From Candidatus Azobacteroides sp. (GTDB lineage: Bacteria > Bacteroidota > Bacteroidia > Bacteroidales > Azobacteroidaceae), in contig WRFZ01000166.1 in the NCBI GenBank assembly GCA_009778655.1, positions 1-33,843 on the forward strand: DNA of 33,843 nt, given 5' to 3'. Made by a program: the position numbers and the translations under genes. Shown in pieces: positions 15,872 through 22,981 of this stretch (position 1 is the first letter of the stretch; every line of letters begins with the position of its first letter). Under the pieces are notes generated by a model. It did not search any database. It saw only the letters and a list, made by a program, of their open reading frames with translations, and was not told the origin of the DNA.

Positions 15872-16993
15872 ATGACTAACCGGTTTTTAATTAGAACACT
15901 TTTTCTTTATCTGCCAATCAATGCATATATTTTTATTCGCGGGTGGCAAGCAATGCCTTCAATTTTAATATATAAGCTGATTTTTACAGTTATATTTCTA
16001 TGTCTTGCTTCACTGTTTTTTGTGGCAATGACAGGTCGGAATAAATTGCCGTTGCGTTTCTTGAAAATAATCTATCCCATTGGAACTACATGGATGGCTT
16101 TCACGATGTATTTCTTTCTGTTTTTCTTAGTTACAGATATTATTGGCCTGTTCAATCGCCGGATAGATTTTTTGCCCGAAATCATTAACTTGCATTTCAG
16201 GCAAATTCAGGTTTATGGATCAACTGTGGCTATTGCCGTTTTGTTAATATTCGGTTATCGCAAATTTACTCATCCTTCCATCAATACTTTAAACGTAAAA
16301 ATAAATAAAAAAGCGGGAGCAAGGAGAAAATTACGAGTCATAGAGATAAGCGATATTCATTTGGGACTGTCAATTGATAAAAAACGTTTTAGCAAATATG
16401 TTGATAAAATCAATGTACTGCAATCCGATATAATTCTTATTGCCGGAGATTTGATAGATAATTCCGTACGTTTGTTAAATGCTGAACATATTGAAGCAGA
16501 AATCAACCGAATGCAAGCGCCGTTAGGAATATACATGTGTCCGGGGAATCATGATTACAGAGGAGGTATAGATGAATGTTCAGCCTTTTTAAAAAAGACA
16601 AAAATAAATCTGCTGATTGATAATGCAGCATATATTGACAACAGTTTTTGGATTATCGGGAGAAAAGATAGAAGTCTTAGATTACGCAAATCAGTAAAGA
16701 ACCTGATTGCAGAATGCGCTCAATCGAACCCTATATTTCTGCTTGACCATCAACCTTTTCATTTGGAAGAAGCCGAAGAAGCCGGAATTGATTTTCAGTT
16801 ATCCGGACACACGCATAACGGACAAATTTTTCCCGGTAATTTAATTGTAAATAAAATTTATGAAGTGGGGTACGGGTATAAACGAAAAAAGAATTTACAT
16901 GTTTATGTATCATCCGGACTTGGTATTTGGGGTCCGCTTTTCCGGATAGGAACCGAATCGGAAATTGCTGTTTTTGACATTCAATTTGATTGA
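15872..16993 (+). CDS. Membrane-anchored metallophosphoesterase
   Basis: A 373-residue protein. The first 130 residues hold about four hydrophobic helices (around residues 10-25, 33-52, 66-95 and 113-128). The C-terminal two thirds form a calcineurin-like phosphoesterase: EISDIHLG (D161, H163), IAGDLIDN (D193), CPGNHDYRGG (N226, H227), LLDHQP and LSGHTHNGQ, completing the two-metal site. The architecture matches the YkuE/YaeI-like family of membrane-linked phosphoesterases, some of which act on lipids such as UDP-diacylglucosamine. The substrate here is unknown. It starts six bases after the flavoprotein gene. An active site facing the cytoplasm or periplasm cannot be decided from the sequence. 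Confidence 0.88.
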   Translation: MTNRFLIRTLFLYLPINAYIFIRGWQAMPSILIYKLIFTVIFLCLASLFFVAMTGRNKLPLRFLKIIYPIGTTWMAFTMYFFLFFLVTDIIGLFNRRIDFLPEIINLHFRQIQVYGSTVAIAVLLIFGYRKFTHPSINTLNVKINKKAGARRKLRVIEISDIHLGLSIDKKRFSKYVDKINVLQSDIILIAGDLIDNSVRLLNAEHIEAEINRMQAPLGIYMCPGNHDYRGGIDECSAFLKKTKINLLIDNAAYIDNSFWIIGRKDRSLRLRKSVKNLIAECAQSNPIFLLDHQPFHLEEAEEAGIDFQLSGHTHNGQIFPGNLIVNKIYEVGYGYKRKKNLHVYVSSGLGIWGPLFRIGTESEIAVFDIQFD

Positions 16994-17212
16994 TTACGAA
17001 TATAGGATTGCCACAAATTTTCTTCGTCCGTCCGAATATCGAAATTCGCAAAGGTAAATTCCCTGCTATGTCCCCAAATTCAACCGGCGATTAGTTATGG
17101 GAATCGTAAGCGATTGTCCGATAACGGATGATTTAATGCGAGCCGGCATATCGTCCCGTCCTTCATACCGCAGGGAATTGAGATAACAATTCGCCAATTT
17201 TTCGGGTTCGCA
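16994..17212 (-). pseudogene. C-terminal remnant of a YjbQ/UPF0047 family gene with an internal amber codon
   Basis: Read on the minus strand, the frame encodes [17 protein letters not shown], then [16 protein letters not shown], a TAG, and QGIYLCEFRYSDGRRKF to a TAA at 16994-16996. This follows the end of the YjbQ family (UPF0047, proposed secondary thiamine-phosphate synthase), whose conserved motif is GRLNLGTWQGIYLCE. The TAG at 17066-17068 stands exactly where the conserved tryptophan codon TGG should be. Upstream of about 17212 the frame is closed by TGA and the N-terminal half, with the usual histidine motif, is missing. A gene truncated and point-mutated beyond function. Confidence 0.82.
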
Positions 17213-17326
17213 TCATTTTTTAGTGTGCTTTTTCGTTATTCTGAAATAAGTGGGGATTTTTAGGGGATTTTTATTAATCAAAAAACACTAACATCCTTAT
17301 TTATTTACTATTAGCATTTTGCAAAG

Positions 17327-17398
17327 TACCCTCGACGGGAATCGAACCCATATTTTCGGTTTAGGAAACCAACGTTCTATCCGTTGAACTACGAGGGC
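17327..17398 (-). tRNA. tRNA-Arg (anticodon CCT)
   Basis: Seventy-two bases on the minus strand fold into a full cloverleaf. The acceptor stem GCCCTCG/CGAGGGT has a terminal G-U pair and the D arm is GTTC/GAAC. The anticodon stem TTGGT/ACCGA surrounds the loop TTCCTAA, and the T arm ATGGG/CCCGT has loop TTCGATT. The anticodon CCT reads the arginine codon AGG. CCA is not encoded. A promoter lies 14 bases upstream. Confidence 0.95.
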
Positions 17399-17411
17399 CT
17401 TTTGAATGGCG

Positions 17412-17442
17412 CAAAAATACTACAATTATTCGGAAAATGCAA
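17412..17442 (-). promoter_or_regulatory. Promoter of tRNA-Arg(CCT)
   Basis: On the minus strand TTG, 20 bases, then TATTTTTG: an exact Bacteroidota promoter placed just upstream of the tRNA. Confidence 0.7.
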
Positions 17443-17453
17443 GGACGGTTTGA

Positions 17454-17523
17454 AGTTGTAAGTTGTAGGTTGTAAGTTGTAGGTTGTAAGTTGTAGGTTA
17501 TAAGTTGTAGGTTTTAGGTTATG
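17454..17523. repeat. Heptad tandem repeat, RGTTGTA family, copy 1
   Basis: Ten 7-base units in perfect phase, alternating AGTTGTA and GGTTGTA, the last three degenerating to GGTTATA, GGTTTTA and GGTTATG. The array ends four bases before the priA stop codon. The same unit family recurs on the opposite strand at 22356-22397. Confidence 0.85.
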
Positions 17524-17526
17524 GAT

Positions 17527-19773
17527 TTATACCGGATCAACATCGTATTGAATGATAACGGATGACGATACGGATTCGCTCCGTATCCGGTTTTGCGATT
17601 CTTTAATGATTTCGTGCAACAATCGAACGGAAACGCCGGCTTCGATTTTCAATAATATCCGGCGAATATACAGATTTTGTATCCGACTCGTCGGCGGTTT
17701 TTCCGGACCTAAGACGCGATCGCCTAATTTTTCGCGTAAGGATTGGGCAAATACGTGAGCGGCTGCATTTAATACATCTTCTTTCTTATGTTTCAAGTAA
17801 ATATAGATTAGGCGGTAGAACGGAGGATACCGGAACAATTGCCGTTCTTCCATTTGCATTTCATACATGGCTTCGTATTGATGCGAAAGCGCTGTCCGAA
17901 TCAACGGATGATCGGGATGTGAAGTTTGCAGAATGACTTCACCCGATGTTTTTCGCCTGCCTGCACGTCCGGCTACTTGCGATATTAATTGCCATGCACG
18001 TTCGTATGCCCTGAAATCGGGAAAATTCATCAGTGAATCGGCATTGAGAATGCCGACCAAGCGCACGTTTTCGAAATCTAAACCTTTCGAAATCATTTGA
18101 GTTCCGATTAAAATTTGTGTCTTTCCGGATGCAAAATCGGATAGAATTATCTCAAAGGATTTTTTATTTTTCGTCGTATCCGTATCAATACGGGCAACGG
18201 AAATTCCCGGAAATACGGTTTTGACTTCTTCTTCTACCTTTTCGGTGCCGAATCCTATCGGCTTTAAGTCCGGATTTCCGCATTCGGGACACGCGGACAA
18301 AACCGGATAAGTTCGTCCGCAATAATGGCAACTCAAGCGATTGCTTTGTTTATGATACGTTAAACTGACGTCGCAAAATCGGCATTTAGGCATCCAATCG
18401 CAGATTCGGCAAGATAGGGCAGGGGAGAAGCCCCTCCGGTTTTGAAACAACAACACCTGTTCGCCGGCTTGCAGAGTTTCCTGTATTTTTTCGATTAACA
18501 AAGGAGAAAAAATAGATTTCATCTTCTTTTTTCTTCTCAATTCTTTTACATCAACGGGAATAATGGTCGGCAATTCTTTTTCTTCAAACCGCTTATCTAA
18601 CCGAACATAACCGTATTTACCGGTTTGGGCATTGAAATACGATTCGATGCTTGGCGTAGCGCTTCCCAAAAGCGTTTTTGCGCCATGCATTTTTGCCAGC
18701 ACGATAGCGGCGTTTCGGGCGTGATAGCGAGGCGCCGGGTCTTGTTGCTTATAACTCGGTTCATGTTCTTCATCCACAATTATTAATCCCAAGTCTTTGA
18801 AAGGCAGAAACAGTGAAGAGCGTGCGCCTATAATTATTTGATAACCGGAATCGTCAAGTAAATGGTTCCATATCTCGACTCGCTCGTTGTCGTTGATTCG
18901 GGAATGATAAACGCCTACCTTGTTGCCGAAAAACTTTCGGATGCGTTCGGTAATCTGAGTGGTTAACGCGATTTCCGGAAGTAAAAGCAGCGCTTGCCGA
19001 TTCTGCTCCAGCGTTTTTGCCATCAAATGAATGTATATTTCCGTCTTTCCGGAGGAAGTAACGCCGTGTAAAAGGCAAACCTCTTTTTCCTTGAAGCTTT
19101 TGGTAATAGAACGATAAGCTTGTTGTTGGCGAGGATGAAGCGTGTTCGGTTCTTGTACTTCCGGGCTATAAACAGGCAACCGGCTGATTGTTTTCTCGAA
19201 AGTTTCAAGAATGCCTTTCTTGATCAATCCGTTGAGAGCAGCTGTACTTGCTCCGTTGTTAGTCAACAAATCGTTTTTAGCGATGACCCCGTGGGTTTCT
19301 TGCGTATGATGAAAAAATGCCAAAAGCAGTTCTTCCTGCTTCGCCGCCCGTTTCACCGATTCGAAAGTTTGGTTAAAATCTGTATTTTCGGAATACCGAG
19401 CAGTTAAGCGAACAAACGTTTTTTTTTTTGCGGTATAAGCCGTTGGCGATTCGGAACGCAAGCCCGGCGGAAGCGCTGCATGACAGACTTCGCCGAGTTT
19501 GCATAAATAATAATCGGCAATCCATTCCCAAAAAGGAAGTTGCGGATGACAAACAATCGGGCGCTCGCTTTCGACCGCCAAAATCGGTTTAATGGTCTTC
19601 AACAATTCGAGCGGAATTTGCCGAATGGAATGTACAATTCCCGAATAGCGTTTGTTTTTTCCAAATTCCACTTGTACCCGGATACCCGGCGCCATGCGTT
19701 TCTCCATTTCCGGAGGAACGAAATACGTGTAGGAATCGGCTAAAGGAACCGGCAGGATAACTTCAATATACAT
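17527..19773 (-). CDS. priA: Primosomal protein N' (replication restart helicase)
   Basis: PriA recognises stalled replication forks and reloads the replicative helicase. The 748 residues are of normal length. In order: an N-terminal DNA-binding domain (residues 1-100, IEVILPVPLADSYTYFVP at the start); Walker A GVTSSGKTE at 237-245; the DEEH box at 334-337; LGSATPS; eight zinc-binding cysteines at C455, C458, C464, C467, C482, C485, C495 and C498; and helicase motifs V-VI with LIGTQMISKGLDFENV and QVAGRAGR. The start codon overlaps the stop of the upstream barrel gene by one base (TAATG), so the two are translationally coupled. It is the last gene of the minus-strand run that begins with glyS. 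Confidence 0.97.
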   Translation of the reverse strand: MYIEVILPVPLADSYTYFVPPEMEKRMAPGIRVQVEFGKNKRYSGIVHSIRQIPLELLKTIKPILAVESERPIVCHPQLPFWEWIADYYLCKLGEVCHAALPPGLRSESPTAYTAKKKTFVRLTARYSENTDFNQTFESVKRAAKQEELLLAFFHHTQETHGVIAKNDLLTNNGASTAALNGLIKKGILETFEKTISRLPVYSPEVQEPNTLHPRQQQAYRSITKSFKEKEVCLLHGVTSSGKTEIYIHLMAKTLEQNRQALLLLPEIALTTQITERIRKFFGNKVGVYHSRINDNERVEIWNHLLDDSGYQIIIGARSSLFLPFKDLGLIIVDEEHEPSYKQQDPAPRYHARNAAIVLAKMHGAKTLLGSATPSIESYFNAQTGKYGYVRLDKRFEEKELPTIIPVDVKELRRKKKMKSIFSPLLIEKIQETLQAGEQVLLFQNRRGFSPALSCRICDWMPKCRFCDVSLTYHKQSNRLSCHYCGRTYPVLSACPECGNPDLKPIGFGTEKVEEEVKTVFPGISVARIDTDTTKNKKSFEIILSDFASGKTQILIGTQMISKGLDFENVRLVGILNADSLMNFPDFRAYERAWQLISQVAGRAGRRKTSGEVILQTSHPDHPLIRTALSHQYEAMYEMQMEERQLFRYPPFYRLIYIYLKHKKEDVLNAAAHVFAQSLREKLGDRVLGPEKPPTSRIQNLYIRRILLKIEAGVSVRLLHEIIKESQNRIRSESVSSSVIIQYDVDPV

Positions 19774-20396
19774 TAAAAGAAATAGGCGGCGGTTATTGAC
19801 CAGATTCGGGTTTTTGCATTCCCGGCCGGAGTAAGATTACCTAAATAATCGCCGAGACTAAAATTACTATTATAGTCTCCGTTCAGTGCAAACTGGTAAT
19901 TAACTCCTACTTGCAGGTGTTTCACCAATTCGACTCCCGCTCCGAAATTTAAGCCTGCACCGGATTTTTTATTTGTCAATCCCTTGATTTGGCTGAGGCT
20001 TTCCGGATCATTTTCTTGATCATTTAATTTGAAACTGAGGTAAGGACCGGCGGAGATGTACATTCCAAGTAGATCCAATAATGAAAATTTCATTTTCAGA
20101 TTAACCGGAATATCTAAGGCGCTTACTTTATTTTCATAGGATGAAAATTTCACTCCTTGTTGACTGTACAGTACGGCGGCATCTATTCCTAATCCAGAGA
20201 ATCCGGAGAATCCGGAAATTTCAATTATCGGGCCTACTTGAAACCCGGTGAAGTTATCCGATTTTAACGCATCGGTGTTGAAAGCGGCTTTTGCCAAATT
20301 AACGCCCGCTTTCGCGCCTATCCGGATGCCTGCTTGGAGAGAAAAGGCGGACATCCAAAGGATAGCAAACATAATCATTGTCATTTTCTTTTTCAT
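19773..20396 (-). CDS. Outer-membrane beta-barrel protein, PorT-like family
   Basis: A 207-residue exported protein. The signal peptide is MKKKMTMIMFAILWMSAFSLQA, cleaved probably after LQA. The mature part alternates hydrophobic and polar residues in short strands: IRIGAKAGVNLAKA, GFQVGPIIEISG, LGIDAAVLYSQQG, MYISAGPYLSF, GLNFGAGVELV, LQVGVNYQFALNG. It ends in a C-terminal aromatic strand (RIWSITAAYFF), the usual barrel signature. It fits the OMP_b-brl_2 family, small eight-strand barrels frequent in Bacteroidota. The function is unknown. Its stop overlaps the priA start by one base and the MFS gene ends 22 bases upstream, so all three are likely in one transcript. Confidence 0.85.
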   Translation of the reverse strand: MKKKMTMIMFAILWMSAFSLQAGIRIGAKAGVNLAKAAFNTDALKSDNFTGFQVGPIIEISGFSGFSGLGIDAAVLYSQQGVKFSSYENKVSALDIPVNLKMKFSLLDLLGMYISAGPYLSFKLNDQENDPESLSQIKGLTNKKSGAGLNFGAGVELVKHLQVGVNYQFALNGDYNSNFSLGDYLGNLTPAGNAKTRIWSITAAYFF

Positions 20397-20418
20397 GATC
20401 GTAGAATTTTTATATTAG

Positions 20419-21798
20419 TTAAATAATTGAATTAGTCTGATTGTTTTTCTTCATTCTGAACGAAGAAGCATAAGCTCCGAACAAGCACAGTACGGCGTAT
20501 ATTTCAAAACTGATATGAAAACTTTGCATGAATTGCGGATGCAACTCCGATGTAATTACCCGGTTTCCGACATGCAATGAAATAGCCATCATTGCAATAC
20601 CCATACTTAAAGATTGTCCCGTCAAGCGCATGGTTCCGATGGTAGCCGACGCTTGTCCGTAATATTTTTTATGGACCGAACTCATAATCATAGTGGAATT
20701 AGGCGATGAAAACAAGCCGAATCCGAATCCCAGCAAAGCGATTAAAACAATAACATAGACAATGGATACGTCGGGAGTCAAGAATATCAATCCGATTAAT
20801 CCGATTGCGGTGATAGTCATTCCCGAAGTCGCCAAAAAAGAAGGATTTATTTTGTCCGATAATCTTCCGGCATAAATAGAAACAAGGCATTGAACGCATG
20901 CTTGGATAATCAAAATTCTTCCGGCATACAGCGCATTAAATCCGCGAATGTATTGCAGATATAAGCTTATCATAAATGTTGTCGCCGCAATGCATGCGTA
21001 ACTAATCAATGCGGAAATACAGGACAAACTGAAGACTTTATTACCCGAAAATATTCGGACGTTGAAGACCGGTTGCTTGTCTTTTAACTCATATAAAACA
21101 AAAAACACAAAAGAAACGATTCCGACTGCAATCGCCACAAAAGCTTGAATATCGGGTAATTTGGAAAAACCGAATATCAAACCGCATAATCCGAAGGCGT
21201 AAATGCCGGAGCCTGTATAATCGAAGCGCTCTCCTTTTGATTCTACCCATTCGCTTTTCAAAAACAGAAAAGCGCCGATTGCTACTACGAAACCGAATAT
21301 TCCGATGGAAAAGAAAAGGCTTTGCCAACCCCAATAATAAGTTAATAATCCGCCTAAAAAAGGACCGGAAGCCAAGGCGGCATATACTACGGAAGTGTTG
21401 ATTCCGATGGCTTTTCCTCGTTCGCCGGCTGGAAATATGGCGGTAAGAATAGCCATATTGGTTCCGAACATCATGGCGCAACCCAAACCCGAAACGGCTC
21501 GCAACACGATCAGTATCGTTCCCGAAGGAGCGAATCCGCACAACAAAGTAGCCGAACCGAAAAGCAATATGCCGGCGATAAAGATTTTTTTTCGTCCGAC
21601 TAAATCGGCTAACCGGGCAAACGGAACTTGAAATACGGCCGTCGTAATCAGATAAGTCGTTACAATCCAACCCAGTGATACCGCTTTCATGGAAAAAGTT
21701 TCACTGATTTTGGGCAACGACAAATTAATTGAAGATCCCATGAACGGGACTAAGAAAGCTGCCGAGCAGAGAACGAGTAATGCCGCGTTTTTGTTCAT
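20419..21798 (-). CDS. MFS drug-resistance-type transporter (DHA2 / EmrB-QacA-like)
   Basis: A 459-residue inner-membrane protein with about 14 hydrophobic segments. The N-terminal half has the family motif LADLVGRKKIFIAG between helices 2 and 3 (motif A), LRAVSGLGCAMMFGTNMAIL (motif B/C region) and FPAGERGKAIG. The second half contains PVFNVRIFSGNKVF and YAGRLSDKINPSF, a second motif-A-like loop. This is the pattern of proton-driven multidrug exporters of the DHA2 group; the substrate is unknown. It sits between an FKBP lipoprotein and an outer-membrane barrel, but no periplasmic adaptor (EmrA type) is present in the window. Neighbour gaps are 31 and 22 bases. Confidence 0.87.
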   Translation of the reverse strand: MNKNAALLVLCSAAFLVPFMGSSINLSLPKISETFSMKAVSLGWIVTTYLITTAVFQVPFARLADLVGRKKIFIAGILLFGSATLLCGFAPSGTILIVLRAVSGLGCAMMFGTNMAILTAIFPAGERGKAIGINTSVVYAALASGPFLGGLLTYYWGWQSLFFSIGIFGFVVAIGAFLFLKSEWVESKGERFDYTGSGIYAFGLCGLIFGFSKLPDIQAFVAIAVGIVSFVFFVLYELKDKQPVFNVRIFSGNKVFSLSCISALISYACIAATTFMISLYLQYIRGFNALYAGRILIIQACVQCLVSIYAGRLSDKINPSFLATSGMTITAIGLIGLIFLTPDVSIVYVIVLIALLGFGFGLFSSPNSTMIMSSVHKKYYGQASATIGTMRLTGQSLSMGIAMMAISLHVGNRVITSELHPQFMQSFHISFEIYAVLCLFGAYASSFRMKKNNQTNSII

Positions 21799-21829
21799 AA
21801 TCGGATATTTCCAATTGAGAAAAAGTATA

Positions 21830-22348
21830 TTACGGATATAGCGTTATACTCACCAATTCAACCTCAAAAACCAAAGTCGTATAACCTTGAATAATAGTTT
21901 GACCGGTAGAAGAATTATAGTATCCGCTTTCTCCGTAACCTAAATAATAAGGAACCCATATTTCCCATTTATCGCCGACCGTCATATTTTGCAAAGCGAA
22001 AGAAAAACCCCGGATTAAACTGCCTAATGAAAGTTCCATCGGAACTCCGGATCCGCTTGTACCGGAATCAAAAACGGTTCCGTCATAATAAGTTCCTTTG
22101 TATAATACTTCTACGTTACTTGTTTGAAGAGGATATTCGGTTCCCGTACCGGATTGAATGACTTTGTAATACACGCCCGTTGGACCGGTTTCCGTTTGAA
22201 GCGCTTGGTAAGCCGGATTTTTTGTAATTGCTTCATAAGCGTCCGTATTCGCTTCCCGCCAAGCATCATCCGCTTTATCATCATTTTTGCATGCTCCGAA
22301 TGATACGAATAAAGCGGAAATTATGAATAAATAGAGTAAGTTCTTCAT
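21830..22348 (-). CDS. FKBP-type peptidyl-prolyl isomerase lipoprotein
   Basis: A 172-residue protein. The N-terminus MKNLLYLFIISALFVSFGAC ends in a lipobox (FGAC, C20), so it is anchored to a membrane by lipid. Residues about 65-170 form an FKBP domain: VEVLYKGTYYDGTVFDSG, LGSLIRGFSFALQNMTVGDKW and a C-terminal LVFEVELVSI strand. The loop before the last strands (YNSSTGQTIIQGYTT) replaces the usual IPPN segment, which is a mild oddity. Such lipoproteins assist folding of exported proteins in Bacteroidota. It is separated from lemA by 42 bases filled with a heptad repeat and is followed by an MFS gene. Confidence 0.9.
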   Translation of the reverse strand: MKNLLYLFIISALFVSFGACKNDDKADDAWREANTDAYEAITKNPAYQALQTETGPTGVYYKVIQSGTGTEYPLQTSNVEVLYKGTYYDGTVFDSGTSGSGVPMELSLGSLIRGFSFALQNMTVGDKWEIWVPYYLGYGESGYYNSSTGQTIIQGYTTLVFEVELVSITLYP

Positions 22349-22355
22349 ACTACTT

Positions 22356-22397
22356 TAAAACTTATAACCTAAAACTTATAACCTGTAAACTTAAAAC
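22356..22397. repeat. Heptad tandem repeat, RGTTGTA family, copy 2 (reverse orientation)
   Basis: Six 7-base units: TAAAACT, TATAACC, TAAAACT, TATAACC, TGTAAAC and TTAAAAC. Reverse complemented they are AGTTTTA and GGTTATA, matching the alternating A/G units at 17454-17523. The array overlaps the lemA stop codon, so the last lemA codons are written in repeat sequence. Confidence 0.75.
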
Positions 22398-22981
22398 TTA
22401 ACCTCCGGCGCTTTTTCCGCTCCGGCTTCAGCTTTGAAATACGGTTTGACGGAAAATCCCGACATCCCGGCGATGATGTTATTCGGAAACTTACGAACCA
22501 AGGTATTGTATTCTTGAGCGGTTTCGTTAAATCGCATACGTTCGACGGCGATCCGGTTTTCGGTACCTTCCAATTGCGCTTGCAAATCGAGAAAATTCTG
22601 ATTGGCTTTCAAATCGGGATAAGCTTCCACATTGACCAATAAGCGGCTTAACGCCGAACTTAATTCGCCTTGAACCGCTTGAAATTGAGCCATGTTTTCT
22701 TCGTTCAAGTGGGTCGGGTCAATGGTCATTTGCGTAGCTTTTGCTCGCGCGTTGATTACATTTTCCAGTGTCGTTTGCTCATGCGTGGCATATCCTTTGA
22801 CGGTTGCTACCAGATTCGGAATTAAGTCGGAACGGCGTTGGTATTGGTTTTCTACGTTTCCCCATACGGATTTTACATTTTCGTCCGCTTTTACTAAATT
22901 GTTATATGCTCCTTGATACCATAAAAAGATGATTCCCGCCAAGGCAAGCAGTACAATAATTACAATAAGAGACTTTTTCAT
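22391..22981 (-). CDS. lemA: LemA family protein
   Basis: A 196-residue membrane protein. One N-terminal transmembrane helix (LIVIIVLLALAGIIFLWY) is followed by the coiled, helical LemA domain: NNLVKADENVKSVWGNVENQ, RRSDLIPNLVATVKGYA and FPNNIIAGMSGF near the C-terminus. The motifs and length are classical for LemA. The biochemical role is still unclear; it is often paired with a TPM/YgcG-domain protein, which is absent here. Its start codon overlaps the glyS stop by four bases (ATGA), so it is translated after glyS. This coupling to a tRNA synthetase is unexpected and may be local. Confidence 0.93.
   Translation of the reverse strand: MKKSLIVIIVLLALAGIIFLWYQGAYNNLVKADENVKSVWGNVENQYQRRSDLIPNLVATVKGYATHEQTTLENVINARAKATQMTIDPTHLNEENMAQFQAVQGELSSALSRLLVNVEAYPDLKANQNFLDLQAQLEGTENRIAVERMRFNETAQEYNTLVRKFPNNIIAGMSGFSVKPYFKAEAGAEKAPEVKF

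Noticed and set aside
17066-17068. TAG in the YjbQ fragment as a recoded amino acid
   Set aside because: The N-terminal half of the gene is missing and no other gene in the window shows internal TAG, so simple decay is the better reading.
17454-17523. Possible CRISPR array
   Set aside because: Units are 7 bases with no spacers; this is a simple tandem repeat.
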